Part shown: piece by piece, positions 36,866 through 46,800 of the stretch
How positions within the stretch are numbered: position 1 is the stretch's first letter
Layout of the letters: each line of letters opens with the position of its first letter
DNA from: Vibrio sp. PID17_43
GTDB lineage: Bacteria > Pseudomonadota > Gammaproteobacteria > Enterobacterales > Vibrionaceae
Direction of reading: 5' to 3'
Length of the DNA stretch: 64,000 nucleotides
Assembly: GCF_002608565.1 (NCBI RefSeq)
Contig: NZ_LIXM01000015.1
Span: forward strand, 1 to 64,000
Position numbers and translations under genes: made by a program
The notes under the pieces: generated by a model
Seen by the model: only the letters and a program-made list of their open reading frames with translations
What the model was told of the DNA's origin: nothing
The model's database searches: none

Positions 36866-38296
36866 ATGAGCAAAGAAATTAAAGCCCAAGTTGTTGTACT
36901 TGGTTCTGGTCCTGCTGGTTACTCCGCGGCATTCCGTTGTGCGGATTTAGGTCTTGAAACCGTACTAATTGAGCGTTACAGCACCCTAGGTGGTGTATGT
37001 CTTAACGTAGGTTGTATCCCATCAAAAGCGCTTCTTCACGTTTCAAAAGTGATTGAAGAAGCGAAAGCGATGGCTGATCACGGTGTCGTTTTTGGTGAAC
37101 CACAAACAGACATCAACAAGATCCGTATCTGGAAAGAGAAAGTTGTAAACCAACTGACTGGCGGCCTTAGCGGCATGGCTAAGATGCGTAACGTGACAGT
37201 GGTTAACGGCTACGGTAAGTTCACAGGCCCTAACGCTATCCTTGTAGAAGGCGAAGGCGAGTCAACAACAGTTAACTTCGATAACGCTATCATTGCAGCG
37301 GGCTCTCGCCCAATCAAACTTCCGTTTATCCCGCATGAAGACCCACGTATTTGGGATTCAACGGATGCGCTAGAACTGAAAGAAGTACCAGAAAAACTGC
37401 TTATCATGGGCGGTGGTATCATCGGTCTAGAAATGGGTACGGTTTACCACTCTCTAGGTTCTAAAGTCGACGTAGTAGAGATGTTTGACCAAGTTATCCC
37501 TGCCGCGGATAAAGACATCGTTAAAGTTTATACTAAGCGCATCAAAGACAAGTTCAAGCTAATGCTTGAGACGAAAGTAACAGCAGTTGAAGCGAAAGAA
37601 GACGGTATCTACGTTTCAATGGAAGGCAAAAAAGCGCCAGCTGAAGCTGAGCGTTACGATGCGGTTCTTGTTGCTATCGGTCGTGTGCCAAACGGTAAGC
37701 TATTCGATGGTGAAAAAGCAGGTCTTGAAATTGATGAGCGTGGCTTCATCAATGTTGATAAGCAAATGCGCACTAACGTACCGCACATCTTCGCTATCGG
37801 TGACATCGTTGGTCAACCAATGCTTGCTCACAAAGGTGTGCATGAAGGCCATGTAGCGGCGGAAGTTATCTCTGGTAAGAAACACTACTTCGACCCTAAA
37901 GTGATTCCTTCAATTGCTTACACTGAGCCAGAAGTGGCATGGGTTGGTAAGACTGAGAAAGAAGCGAAAGCGGAAGGCATCAACTACGAAGTGGCGACAT
38001 TCCCATGGGCAGCATCAGGTCGTGCAATTGCATCTGACTGTGCAGACGGTATGACTAAGCTTATCTTTGATAAAGAGACTCACCGCGTAATTGGTGGTGC
38101 TATCGTTGGTACTAACGGTGGTGAACTATTGGGTGAAATCGGCCTTGCAATTGAAATGGGTTGTGATGCAGAAGACATCGCTCTAACCATCCACGCTCAC
38201 CCAACGCTACACGAGTCTGTGGGCCTGGCTGCTGAAGTATTTGAAGGTTCAATCACTGATCTTCCAAACAAAAAAGCAGTGAAAAAGAAAAAATAA
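36866..38296 (+). CDS. lpd: Dihydrolipoyl dehydrogenase Lpd
   Basis: 476 residues. The FAD-binding motif GSGPAGYSAAFRCADLG (about 13) and redox centre GGVCLNVGCIPSKALLH (about 43-59) are present, with the NAD-binding GGGIIGLEMGTVYHSLG and the C-terminal HAHPTLHESV active-site His-Glu. E3 of the pyruvate and 2-oxoglutarate dehydrogenases and of glycine cleavage. The 255-base gap upstream probably has its own promoter. Confidence 0.98.
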   Translation: MSKEIKAQVVVLGSGPAGYSAAFRCADLGLETVLIERYSTLGGVCLNVGCIPSKALLHVSKVIEEAKAMADHGVVFGEPQTDINKIRIWKEKVVNQLTGGLSGMAKMRNVTVVNGYGKFTGPNAILVEGEGESTTVNFDNAIIAAGSRPIKLPFIPHEDPRIWDSTDALELKEVPEKLLIMGGGIIGLEMGTVYHSLGSKVDVVEMFDQVIPAADKDIVKVYTKRIKDKFKLMLETKVTAVEAKEDGIYVSMEGKKAPAEAERYDAVLVAIGRVPNGKLFDGEKAGLEIDERGFINVDKQMRTNVPHIFAIGDIVGQPMLAHKGVHEGHVAAEVISGKKHYFDPKVIPSIAYTEPEVAWVGKTEKEAKAEGINYEVATFPWAASGRAIASDCADGMTKLIFDKETHRVIGGAIVGTNGGELLGEIGLAIEMGCDAEDIALTIHAHPTLHESVGLAAEVFEGSITDLPNKKAVKKKK

Positions 38297-38318
38297 TTTT
38301 TCTTGAAGATTAAATGAT

Positions 38319-38348
38319 AAAAACCGCTGATTCGTCAGCGGTTTTTTT
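38319..38348 (+). terminator. Terminator of lpd
   Basis: Stem AAAACCGCTGA / TCAGCGGTTTT capped by a UUCG tetraloop, followed by TTT, about 25 bases after lpd. Confidence 0.93.
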
Positions 38349-38437
38349 ATATCAGACATGTCAATAATAGTAGGTATAAAAAGCCCACCAATCGAGGTGG
38401 ACTTGTCACACTTATTTGGAAGTTGGGGAGCGAAACC

Positions 38438-39052
38438 TTAGTGCTCACGGTTGTAGATACAAAGCATATCTAGGTATGAGTTTACTAGGTTCGTGAGTCC
38501 TACTTCGGTTTTTGAACGATTAGCTTGAACAAATATTGAGTAACAAATGCCGTGGAATAGGTTAGCCAAATCTCCCGGTTCATGCTTATCGCACACTTCA
38601 CCACGCTCAATGGCTTTGATGAACATGTTTTGCACCAACAGTTGGTTAGTATGGTTGGTGGTCACAAATAATGGCCATACCTCATCACGCGTTGATGCGC
38701 TCCATTCGAACCATACCTTTAGCCAGTGGCAATCTTGGCTGACAAGCTCAATCATTGCATTGGTGATATTGGCGATGTTTTCACGAGCGTGAAGATCTAA
38801 GTCAATGTTATCTGATAAGAAGTTAGAAAACTGACGTACCACATGATTCAACACTTCGTCAACCAAATCTTCACGAGTTGGGAAATAGTTAAAAACCGTC
38901 GCAACCGAAACTTGAGCAATGTCAGCGATATCAGCATGGCCACCACGGCCAATGCCACGACGAGCAAACACTTCTAACGCGATTTCCATTAGTTGTTGTT
39001 TACGTTTTATAGGTGAAAGCCTAGTACGAGGCCTCTTTGCAATAGAGTCCAT
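38438..39052 (-). CDS. luxR: TetR-family quorum-sensing master regulator, LuxR/OpaR/SmcR/HapR type
   Basis: 204 residues from MDSIAKRPRTRLSP; two further ATGs upstream (39058, 39070) are too near or ahead of the AAGGAA ribosome-binding site. An N-terminal TetR helix-turn-helix (ADIAQVSVATVFNYFPTREDLV, about 38-59) and a large dimer domain (HWLKVWFEWSASTRDEVWPLF) follow, almost identical to V. harveyi LuxR and V. parahaemolyticus OpaR. It is the high-cell-density regulator of biofilm, competence, proteases and type III/VI secretion. The species-appropriate name may be opaR or smcR. Its leader carries a Qrr-like pairing site. Confidence 0.96.
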   Translation of the reverse strand: MDSIAKRPRTRLSPIKRKQQLMEIALEVFARRGIGRGGHADIADIAQVSVATVFNYFPTREDLVDEVLNHVVRQFSNFLSDNIDLDLHARENIANITNAMIELVSQDCHWLKVWFEWSASTRDEVWPLFVTTNHTNQLLVQNMFIKAIERGEVCDKHEPGDLANLFHGICYSIFVQANRSKTEVGLTNLVNSYLDMLCIYNREH

Positions 39053-39065
39053 ATCCATTTTCCTT

Positions 39066-39086
39066 GCCATTGAGTTGATAATATTG
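39066..39086 (-). promoter_or_regulatory. Likely Qrr small-RNA pairing site in the luxR leader
   Basis: On the luxR mRNA this leader segment, just upstream of the AAGGAA ribosome-binding site, ends in CAACUCAAUGGC. From memory, the conserved Qrr core is GCCAACUGACGUUGUUAGUG. It can pair through GCCA, UGA and GUUG..UAGUG with this segment. Qrr binding would block translation of luxR at low cell density. The pairing was done by eye. Confidence 0.65.
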
Positions 39087-39102
39087 GGGGTAATCCCCCT
39101 AA
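39084..39102 (-). promoter_or_regulatory. G/C-tract hairpin in the luxR leader
   Basis: GGGGG and CCCCC face each other over a 4-base ATTA loop, next to the putative Qrr site, about 34 bases before the luxR start codon. The remainder of the gap to hpt (to 39371) is AT-rich and holds promoters; the half-site TTATTGAT at 39199-39206 resembles a LuxR box but is incomplete. Confidence 0.7.
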
Positions 39103-39371
39103 TTGATTTTTTTAATTATTACTTTAAGCATTGATGAGTCTAATGGTGCATATGTGCAAGGTCAATATTTTATGGTTAATTTATAGACAGCAATGTCATT
39201 ATTGATGCGATATGCTGCTGGAAATGTCTTAAAATTGAGGCGTGCACCAAACGGAGCGTGGATCAAGTATGCGACTTTTCACCCACTGATCGTGGTGATA
39301 CACTACAGCCGCAAGACAGGGTGATCGTTTGCGTACGACTTACCTCAACCCACAAACAAATTGAGCACAGT

Positions 39372-39902
39372 ATGAAACATACAATAGAAGTCATGATTTC
39401 TGAGCAAGACGTTCAGGAGCGAATTCGTGAATTAGGTAAACAAATTACAGAGCGTTACCAGAGCAGTGAAGATCTGGTGCTTGTAGGCTTGCTACGTGGT
39501 TCATTTGTATTTATGGCCGACTTGGCGCGTGCTATCGAACTGACTCACCAAGTCGATTTCATGACCGCTTCAAGTTACGGTAATACGATGGAAAGCTCGC
39601 GTGATGTTCGTATCCTAAAAGATCTTGACGATGATATTAAAGGCAAAGATGTATTGATCGTAGAAGACATCATCGATACGGGTAATACCCTAAATAAGAT
39701 CCGCGAAATTCTGTCGCTACGTGAGCCAAAATCTATCGCAATTTGTACATTGCTAGACAAGCCATCACGACGTGAAGTTGACGTGCCAGTGGATTGGTTT
39801 GGCTTTGCGATTCCTGACGAATTCGTTGTGGGTGTTGGTATCGATTACGCTCAAAAATACCGCCATTTGCCATACATTGGTAAGGTTGTACCGCAAGAGT
39901 AA
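39372..39902 (+). CDS. hpt: Hypoxanthine phosphoribosyltransferase Hpt
   Basis: 176 residues from [12 protein letters not shown]; the open frame starts at 39258 but the first 38 codons lack similarity. The PRPP-binding motif [14 protein letters not shown] (about 100) and [10 protein letters not shown] are present. Salvages hypoxanthine and guanine. The intergenic region with divergent luxR is shared. Confidence 0.97.
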   Translation: MKHTIEVMISEQDVQERIRELGKQITERYQSSEDLVLVGLLRGSFVFMADLARAIELTHQVDFMTASSYGNTMESSRDVRILKDLDDDIKGKDVLIVEDIIDTGNTLNKIREILSLREPKSIAICTLLDKPSRREVDVPVDWFGFAIPDEFVVGVGIDYAQKYRHLPYIGKVVPQE

Positions 39903-39929
39903 TGATTGCGTAGGAACTTTGAAAATTAA

Positions 39930-39967
39930 AAAAAAAGCGCCCTTTGATCTCAAAGGGCGCTTTTTTT
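39930..39967. terminator. Bidirectional terminator between hpt and can
   Basis: Stem AAAAAAAGCGCCCTTTG / CAAAGGGCGCTTTTTTT with an ATCT loop. The A and T tracts on both sides allow termination of both convergent genes. Confidence 0.95.
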
Positions 39968-39971
39968 AAAC

Positions 39972-40640
39972 TCATCGACAAAGCAATTTTTTGTCGTCAT
40001 TTAAAATAGCGGAAAGGGCTTTTTGATAGGAAGCTTCTACGGTTTCTTGCGAATGAGAACGAACGCCTAAGTATTCTAATCGGCCATCTTCAATACCATA
40101 AACCACGCCATGAATTTCGACATCTTGACCGCGTTCCCACGCATTTTGCATGATGGTTGAGTTGCCCAGGTTATAGACTTGTTCAGCAACGTTGATCTCC
40201 CCAAGTTTATCAGCGCGATCTTCCTGAGGCATTTGATCGAGGTAGGTACGGTGTTTGAAGTAGATATCTCGGATGTGGAGCAGCCAGTTATTAATGAGGC
40301 CAAGTTGAGGGTTGTCGATAGCAGCATTAACGCCTCCGCAACCATAGTGTCCACAAACAATAATGTGCTTTACCTTAAGGACATCGACGGCGTATTGCAC
40401 CACAGATAGGCAGTTCAGGTCGGTGTGGATGACCTGGTTAGCCACATTGCGGTGAACAAATAACTCGCCAGAGTAAAGTCCAGTTAATCGTTCTGCTGGT
40501 ACGCGGCTGTCTGAACAGCCAATCCAAAGGAAATCTGGTTTCTGGCCCTGTGCGAGTTTTGCAAAATATTCAGGACGATCCGATTTGATTTCTTCTGACC
40601 ACTTTGAATTATTTTCGAATAATTGTTTAATTTCCGGCAT
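39972..40640 (-). CDS. can: Beta-class carbonic anhydrase Can
   Basis: 222 residues from [11 protein letters not shown]; 39 further upstream codons have no family support. Zinc ligands Cys42 and Asp44 ([10 protein letters not shown]), His98 and Cys101 (CGHYGCGG) are in the E. coli Can register. Interconverts CO2 and bicarbonate. Divergent from a SulP transporter, which suggests a functional bicarbonate-handling pair. Confidence 0.96.
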   Translation of the reverse strand: MPEIKQLFENNSKWSEEIKSDRPEYFAKLAQGQKPDFLWIGCSDSRVPAERLTGLYSGELFVHRNVANQVIHTDLNCLSVVQYAVDVLKVKHIIVCGHYGCGGVNAAIDNPQLGLINNWLLHIRDIYFKHRTYLDQMPQEDRADKLGEINVAEQVYNLGNSTIMQNAWERGQDVEIHGVVYGIEDGRLEYLGVRSHSQETVEASYQKALSAILNDDKKLLCR

Positions 40641-40923
40641 CTGACAATCTACTTCCCTAAAAATCAAAAAGACCAACCACTCTCCAGTGCTAATAAAGCG
40701 ATCAGCGCTGTAACTATACACAATGTTACAATTACGATCCCGATAAATATTCATCAAAGATGACTCATCTGACTAGTTCTCGTCGTTAAAATCATAAAAT
40801 ATGCAGCCATCATTCATTAAGCGAATAAGCCTATGTACTTAGAGGTTTTTTTGCTTTTTTTCTTTATCAAAATATTTGGTAGATTGATATCATTTTGTAT
40901 TTTTAATGCTGGGAGCAAATTCG

Positions 40924-42594
40924 ATGTTCGGTCGTCGCTTTAAGGATATCAACCTGAAAGGGGATCTGTTTGGTGGTGTGACAACCGCCATTATTTCACT
41001 TCCTCTCGCCCTCGCCTTTGGTGTGGCTTCTGGAGCAGGTGCAGAAGCGGGCTTGTGGGGCGCAATTATGGTGGGGCTGTTTGCTTCACTATTTGGTGGT
41101 TCTAACACGCTTATTTCAGAGCCAACCGGCCCGATGACGGTGATCATGACGGCGGTATTAACCAGCATGATGGCCAAATATCCAGAAACTGGCTTGGCAA
41201 TGACGTTTACTGTGGTCATGATGGCAGGGGCATTCCAGGTCGTGCTCGGTACGCTGAAGCTTGGTAAATACATCACATTAATGCCGTACAGCGTGATATC
41301 CGGTTTTATGTCTGGCATCGGTGTCATTCTTATCATCTTGCAATTATCTCCTCTGCTTGGACATGCCGCCCCTACTGGTGGCGTTATTGGCACATTATCG
41401 GCACTGCCAGATACCATCTCTAACCTTAAGTTCAGTGAGTTATTTTTAGGTCTCCTGACTTTAGGTATTTTGTTCTTCTTCCCGACGCAGTATCGTAAAT
41501 ATGTGCCAGCTCAGTTAGTGGCGCTTGTTGCGGTGACGTTGCTGTCGGTGATGTTGTTTGATGCTGAAGATATTCGCCGCATTGGTGAAATTCCAGGGGG
41601 ATTGCCATCACTGGTTGTTCCGCATATTGACCCTGCGATGTTCACCGAAATGGTCATCGATGCATTGGTACTTGGAACATTGGGCTGTATTGATACCTTG
41701 CTAACGGCGGTGATTGGTGATTCCCTGACGCGTAAAGAGCATGACTCAGATAAAGAGTTGCGTGGTCAAGGCTTGGCGAACATGATCTCTGGCTTGTTTG
41801 GTGCGCTGCCCGGTGCGGGGGCAACCATGGGTACGGTAACCAACATTCAGGTGGGAGCGTGCTCGCCACTGTCCGGTGTGATTCGTGCGTTGATTCTGGC
41901 ATTGGTGGTCTTGGTGGCAAGTGGCTTAACTGAGCCGATCCCAATGGCGGTGCTTGCAGGTATTGCGGTATATGTAGGTTTCAACATTCTCGACTGGAGT
42001 TTTATACAACGAGCGCATAAAGTCAGTTTTCCGGGTATGGTGATCATGTATGGCGTCATGCTATTGACCGTATTTGTGGATTTAATTGTTGCGGTAGGCC
42101 TTGGCGTATTTATTTCCAATATTATCATTATTGAGCGACTGAGCCGTGAGCAAGCCCGCCAAGTAAAAGCGATCAGTGATGCAGATGAAGACGATGTGCC
42201 ACTAACGGACAGTGAACGTGGACTACTAGATAGTGCTAATGGCAAAGTCCTGTTCTTTTATCTGTCAGGCCCGATGATATTCAGTGTCTCTAAAGCGATT
42301 TCTCGTCAGCATACCAGCATTGCCGATTATGAAGTGATGATCCTCGATTTGACCGATGTGCCTATGATTGATGTGACCGTGGGACTCGCACTGGAGAATG
42401 CGATTAAGGACGCCCTAGATGCAAACTGTGAAGTGTATTTGTTGTGTCCCAACCTGCGCACGCGTGAGCAGTTAGAGAAGTTCCACGTGATTGACTTAGT
42501 GCCTGATGCGAATACCTACAAGTTCCGCTATGAGGCGCTAAATGCGGCAGTGAAGCATGTGGAACCCGACGAACACCGGATGCCAACCATGTAA
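40924..42594 (+). CDS. SulP (SLC26) family anion transporter with STAS domain
   Basis: 556 residues from the second ATG (GGGAGC seven bases before it); a start six codons earlier is possible. The membrane domain (about 10-410, with PLALAFGVASGAGAEAGLWGAI and SEPTGPMTV) is followed by a C-terminal STAS domain from about 440 (FYLSGPMIF, VMILDLTDVPMIDVT). Closest described function is Na+-dependent bicarbonate uptake (BicA type); sulfate transport is an alternative. Divergent from carbonic anhydrase. Confidence 0.9.
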   Translation: MFGRRFKDINLKGDLFGGVTTAIISLPLALAFGVASGAGAEAGLWGAIMVGLFASLFGGSNTLISEPTGPMTVIMTAVLTSMMAKYPETGLAMTFTVVMMAGAFQVVLGTLKLGKYITLMPYSVISGFMSGIGVILIILQLSPLLGHAAPTGGVIGTLSALPDTISNLKFSELFLGLLTLGILFFFPTQYRKYVPAQLVALVAVTLLSVMLFDAEDIRRIGEIPGGLPSLVVPHIDPAMFTEMVIDALVLGTLGCIDTLLTAVIGDSLTRKEHDSDKELRGQGLANMISGLFGALPGAGATMGTVTNIQVGACSPLSGVIRALILALVVLVASGLTEPIPMAVLAGIAVYVGFNILDWSFIQRAHKVSFPGMVIMYGVMLLTVFVDLIVAVGLGVFISNIIIIERLSREQARQVKAISDADEDDVPLTDSERGLLDSANGKVLFFYLSGPMIFSVSKAISRQHTSIADYEVMILDLTDVPMIDVTVGLALENAIKDALDANCEVYLLCPNLRTREQLEKFHVIDLVPDANTYKFRYEALNAAVKHVEPDEHRMPTM

Positions 42595-42822
42595 CTGAAG
42601 TCATTTATCTTTAAAGCGTTGTCAGAGCAATCTCGCGGCGCTTTTTTGTTAGAGCACTCATTATTTCCAATATTGCGGAAAGGTTTAATTGTAATCATCG
42701 TCATTCGACGATAGACTAATTCAACTTAAGTGCAATACCGTTGGTCGACGATTGCGTCAGCATGCGTTATTCCAATCGGCGTTGGCAATCACAATTCATG
42801 AACAGATGGCAATGAATACGCT

Positions 42823-43740
42823 ATGTACGCATTAGAAATAGAACAGCTTCGCAAAACGTATGCGGGTGGCTTTGAGGCGTTGAAGGGAATTAGCCTTAAA
42901 GTAGAGAAAGGCGACTTTTACGCGCTTTTAGGGCCGAATGGGGCCGGTAAGTCGACTACGATCGGTATTATCGCTTCTTTAGTCAATAAAACCTCTGGCA
43001 CCACAAAAGTGTTCGGATACGACATGGATACGCACCTTGAGCTTGCTAAACAGAATCTTGGGTTAGTGCCACAAGAATTCAACTTCAATCAGTTTGAGAC
43101 GGTTGAGCAGATTGTAATACAGCAGGCAGGCTACTATGGCGTATCGAAAGTGCTGGCGAAAGAGCGGGCTGAAAAATACTTAACTAAGCTGGATTTGTGG
43201 GAAAAACGCAAAGAGCGTGCTCGTAACTTATCTGGTGGTATGAAGCGCCGTTTAATGATTGCACGAGCGTTGATGCATGAACCACAATTGTTGATTCTTG
43301 ATGAGCCCACAGCGGGTGTGGATATCGAACTGCGTCGTTCAATGTGGGATTTCTTAAAAGAGATCAACCAAGAACAGGGCATTACGATCATTTTGACCAC
43401 GCACTATCTCGAAGAGGCGGAAATGCTGTGCCGTAACATAGGCATCATCAACAAAGGTGAGCTGATCGAGAACACAACCATGAAGGCGCTCTTAGGCAAA
43501 CTACGAGTAGAAACCTTCATCTTAGATGTGGAGTTCGATGGTGTCATGCCTACTCTGCAAGGTGTGAATAGCCAAACGATGCTTAATGGCTCATTGGAAA
43601 TTGAGTTAGATAAGAGCCAAGGGCTGAACTCAGTGTTCAGTCAGTTATCTGAACATGGTGTCAAAGTGCTTTCTATGCGTAACAAAGCGAACCGTCTGGA
43701 AGAACTGTTTGTTAGCATCGTGCGTGGAGGTAACCAATAA
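42823..43740 (+). CDS. yadG: ABC transporter ATP-binding protein YadG
   Basis: 305 residues. Walker A GPNGAGKSTTIG at about 38-49, signature LSGGMKRRLMIARAL at about 137-151 and Walker B LLILDEPTAGVD. Part of a two-gene exporter with the downstream permease; substrate unknown. The stop shares one base with the yadH start. Confidence 0.95.
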   Translation: MYALEIEQLRKTYAGGFEALKGISLKVEKGDFYALLGPNGAGKSTTIGIIASLVNKTSGTTKVFGYDMDTHLELAKQNLGLVPQEFNFNQFETVEQIVIQQAGYYGVSKVLAKERAEKYLTKLDLWEKRKERARNLSGGMKRRLMIARALMHEPQLLILDEPTAGVDIELRRSMWDFLKEINQEQGITIILTTHYLEEAEMLCRNIGIINKGELIENTTMKALLGKLRVETFILDVEFDGVMPTLQGVNSQTMLNGSLEIELDKSQGLNSVFSQLSEHGVKVLSMRNKANRLEELFVSIVRGGNQ

Positions 43741-44510
43741 TGTACCTGTTATATTGGACCGCTTTTAGTAGTCTGCTAACCAAAGAAATCAATCGTTTCA
43801 CACGTATTTGGGTGCAAACCTTAGTGCCACCGGCGATTACCATGACGTTGTACTTCATTATCTTCGGTAGCCTAATTGGCTCTCGTATTGGTGAAATGAA
43901 TGGCTTCAGTTACATGGAATACATCGTGCCGGGTTTGATCATGATGTCAGTTATTACCAACTCTTATTCGAATGTCGCATCGTCGTTCTTCAGTTCTAAA
44001 TTTCAGCGCAACATTGAAGAGCTGCTAGTGGCGCCAGTGCCAAACTACATTATCATCCTAGGCTTTGTGATGGGGGGGGTGGTCCGTGGTTTGTTAGTGG
44101 GCACCATTGTTACCTTCGTATCGCTGTTTTTTGTTGATCTGCAAGTGGATCACTGGGGCATTATTATTGCGACTGTCTTTATGACCTCTGTGGTATTTTC
44201 GCTGGGTGGACTGATTAATGCCGTATACGCAAAATCGTTTGATGATATTTCGATTATTCCTACGTTTGTATTAACGCCACTGACTTACCTTGGCGGGGTA
44301 TTCTACTCGATTAGTTTGCTGCCTGATTTTTGGCAAGGGGTATCGAAGCTAAACCCCATCGTCTATATGGTGAATGCCTTCCGTTACGGTTTCCTTGGTG
44401 TTTCTGATGTGGGCATTGTGACCTCGTTCAGCGTACTGACTGTGTTCATCGTCGCGTTGTATGCCGTCGCACACTATTTGATCACTAAGGGCATTGGTTT
44501 GCGTTCATAG
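43740..44510 (+). CDS. yadH: ABC-2 type permease YadH
   Basis: 256 residues, six hydrophobic segments. ABC-2 membrane-domain signature SPFTYLGGVFYS-like segment here reads TPLTYLGGVFYSISLLP. Partner of YadG; both are translationally coupled (TAATG). Confidence 0.94.
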   Translation: MYLLYWTAFSSLLTKEINRFTRIWVQTLVPPAITMTLYFIIFGSLIGSRIGEMNGFSYMEYIVPGLIMMSVITNSYSNVASSFFSSKFQRNIEELLVAPVPNYIIILGFVMGGVVRGLLVGTIVTFVSLFFVDLQVDHWGIIIATVFMTSVVFSLGGLINAVYAKSFDDISIIPTFVLTPLTYLGGVFYSISLLPDFWQGVSKLNPIVYMVNAFRYGFLGVSDVGIVTSFSVLTVFIVALYAVAHYLITKGIGLRS

Positions 44511-44531
44511 GCTGGGCGCTTCAAATTGATA

Positions 44532-44562
44532 AAAAAAGGTCGACCTAGCGTCGACCTTTTTT
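44532..44562. terminator. Bidirectional terminator between yadH and panC
   Basis: A perfect stem AAAAAAGGTCGAC / GTCGACCTTTTTT with a 5-base loop and A/T tracts either side serves the convergent yadGH and panC transcripts. Confidence 0.95.
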
Positions 44563-44578
44563 CATTTGAGCGTTCTGT

Positions 44579-45484
44579 TTACTCAGCGTTTGTTGAATTC
44601 GTTTCGTTTGACTCTGCTTCTTCTTTGCTTTCAACTGCTATATCAACGGTTTGGTTGTCAATTAGGCGTGCTTTTCCTAGGAAGGCCGACATTAAAATGA
44701 CGGCTTGAGTCGTTTCTGCAGTGATCGATCGCAGTGTACGAGCGTCGCGAATGAAGATTTCATCTGGCAGCAGGCCGGCTGCACGTAGTTGGTCATTTGC
44801 ATCTTCAACAATCGATGCATAGTCATCACGACCGCCACGCATTGCACTGCTGATCCAACGCATGGTGCGAGCCAATACCGGTGCGCGTTGTCGCTCATCG
44901 ATCGTTAGCAGACCATTACGCGAGCTCATCGCAAGGCCGTCCATTTCACGTACAGTTGGTACGCCAATGATGTTGATATCCATCGCCAGATCTTCGACCA
45001 TTTTGCGAATCACAGCAAGTTGTTGGAAGTCTTTCTCACCAAAACATGCAACGTCTGGTTGAACGATATTGAATAGCTTGTTGACAATGGTCGTTACGCC
45101 GCGGAAGTGGCCTGGACGAGACGCGCCTTCAAGAATGGTAGACAGCCCAGGGACATCGACAAAAGTTTGTTTATCAAGCCCTTCAGGGTAGATAATTTCT
45201 GGTGTTGGAGTGAATACCACCTCTACCCCTTCGCCGCTCAGCTTGTTGAGGTCTTCTTCAAGCGTACGAGGGTAGTTATTTAAATCGTCTGCACGTTCAA
45301 ACTGCATCGGGTTAACAAAGATGCTTACGACAACGACATCAGCGTATTCGCGCGCTTTACGAACCAGTGTTAAGTGGCCTTCATGAAGGTTACCCATGGT
45401 TGGGACAAATGCCACTTTACGACCTTCACGTTTAAAGGTTTTAATTTGTTCACGAACGGCTGAAATTTCCGCAAAAGTTTGCAT
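44579..45484 (-). CDS. panC: Pantothenate synthetase PanC
   Basis: 301 residues. The HIGH-like motif [13 protein letters not shown] (about 29-41) and KSMS-like SSRNG are present. Joins pantoate and beta-alanine with ATP. It has a C-terminal extension of about 20 residues rich in Glu/Asn/Ser beyond the usual ~280. panB lies 11 bases upstream. Confidence 0.97.
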   Translation of the reverse strand: MQTFAEISAVREQIKTFKREGRKVAFVPTMGNLHEGHLTLVRKAREYADVVVVSIFVNPMQFERADDLNNYPRTLEEDLNKLSGEGVEVVFTPTPEIIYPEGLDKQTFVDVPGLSTILEGASRPGHFRGVTTIVNKLFNIVQPDVACFGEKDFQQLAVIRKMVEDLAMDINIIGVPTVREMDGLAMSSRNGLLTIDERQRAPVLARTMRWISSAMRGGRDDYASIVEDANDQLRAAGLLPDEIFIRDARTLRSITAETTQAVILMSAFLGKARLIDNQTVDIAVESKEEAESNETNSTNAE

Positions 45485-45495
45485 GCATTTATCCT

Positions 45496-46290
45496 CTAGG
45501 CAATAGTATGAGCGTCGTCAGGGAATTCACCGCTTTCGACGTCAGCAATGTATTTTGCCACAGCAGTGCGCATATCTCCGGCTTCAGCAAGGAAGTTTTT
45601 CGAGAACTTAGGCATGTAGTTCGCTGAAATACCGAACATATCATGCATCACCAAAATTTGACCGTCAGTCACGTTGCCTGCACCGATACCGATCACTGGC
45701 ACATCAAGTACTTGTGTAATGCGAGCTGCCAGTTCGGCAGGTACACACTCGAGTAAAACGATTTGAGCGCCGGCTTCTTGTAGTGCAAGTGCATCTTTAA
45801 CCATGCGATCGGCTTTTTCTTGATCACGGCCTTGGATTTTATAACCACCAAAAATATTAACAGATTGAGGGGTCAGTCCAAGGTGCGCGCACACTGGTAC
45901 GGCGCGTTCAGTCAGCATTTTTACTGTATCGACTAACCAATCGCCGCCTTCGACTTTTACCATATTAGCACCAGCACGCATTAACGTTGCCGCGTTTTCA
46001 CACGCTTGCTCTGGTGTTGCGTAGCTCATGAATGGCATATCTGCCATCAATAGACAGTTTGGGCTGCCTGCGCGTACACAGCGCGTATGGTAAGCGATGT
46101 CTTCAACCGTTACTGGTAATGTGTCATTTTTACCTTGCAGAACCATACCTAGAGAGTCTCCGACTAATAGGACTGGCATTTCTTGGCTTTCAAATAACTG
46201 GGCAAAGCTGGCATCGTATGCGGTTGAGCTAGCGAACTTACGACCTTCTTGTTTGCATTTAATCAGATCGTTAATGGTTATTTTTTTCAT
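45496..46290 (-). CDS. panB: Ketopantoate hydroxymethyltransferase PanB
   Basis: 264 residues, TIM barrel. [19 protein letters not shown] (about 43-61), the substrate site KVEGGDW and [15 protein letters not shown]. Makes ketopantoate in CoA synthesis; operon with panC. Confidence 0.98.
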   Translation of the reverse strand: MKKITINDLIKCKQEGRKFASSTAYDASFAQLFESQEMPVLLVGDSLGMVLQGKNDTLPVTVEDIAYHTRCVRAGSPNCLLMADMPFMSYATPEQACENAATLMRAGANMVKVEGGDWLVDTVKMLTERAVPVCAHLGLTPQSVNIFGGYKIQGRDQEKADRMVKDALALQEAGAQIVLLECVPAELAARITQVLDVPVIGIGAGNVTDGQILVMHDMFGISANYMPKFSKNFLAEAGDMRTAVAKYIADVESGEFPDDAHTIA

Positions 46291-46314
46291 TGTTTTATCC
46301 TTACTAGGAGTTGG

Positions 46315-46800
46315 CTATGACTGCCAAATACGGAGGCCATTTCGGTCTACTCGTTCAAGTAGCGACGAGACCTCGGTCCCATCAGGGAGTTGTAAACTTG
46401 GTGCAATTTCCGCAAGAGGGTAGAGTACGAACTCGCGCTCTCTCATTCCATAGTGTGGAACTGTCAGTCTCTCGGAATTAATCACCTCATTGCCGTATAG
46501 AATAATGTCGAGGTCTAACGTTCTTGGCCCCCAACGTTCGTCTTTACGGACACGCCCTTGCTCTTGCTCAATTGCTTGGGTGCAATTAAGTAACTCAAGG
46601 GGCATCAAATTGGTATTGATTGCTACTACGGCATTGATGTAATCCGGCTGATTTTGCGGACCCATCGGTGTGCTGCTGTATAGCGAAGAAGCCTGAATAA
46701 ACTCTGAATTGGGTAGAGTTTTGAGTGCCTCGATCGCGACGTTTGCTTGGCTGACGGGATCAGCCAAGTTACTGCCTACCGCAATGTATGCTGTGATCAT
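46315..46800 (-). CDS. folK: 6-hydroxymethyl-dihydropterin pyrophosphokinase FolK
   Basis: 161 residues beginning ITAYIAVGSNLADP, with the HPPK signature ERWGPRTLDLDIILYG (about 84-99). Step of folate synthesis. Its ATG overlaps the pcnB stop by four bases (ATGA). Confidence 0.97.
   Translation of the reverse strand: MITAYIAVGSNLADPVSQANVAIEALKTLPNSEFIQASSLYSSTPMGPQNQPDYINAVVAINTNLMPLELLNCTQAIEQEQGRVRKDERWGPRTLDLDIILYGNEVINSERLTVPHYGMREREFVLYPLAEIAPSLQLPDGTEVSSLLERVDRNGLRIWQS

Noticed and set aside
39199..39206. LuxR-type operator upstream of luxR
   Set aside because: Only a half-site TTATTGAT is visible; no matching inverted half within the right distance.
42611..42650. Terminator after the SulP transporter
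   Set aside because: AAAGCG / CGCTTT arms with a large imperfect interior; a T run is present but the stem is too weak to call.
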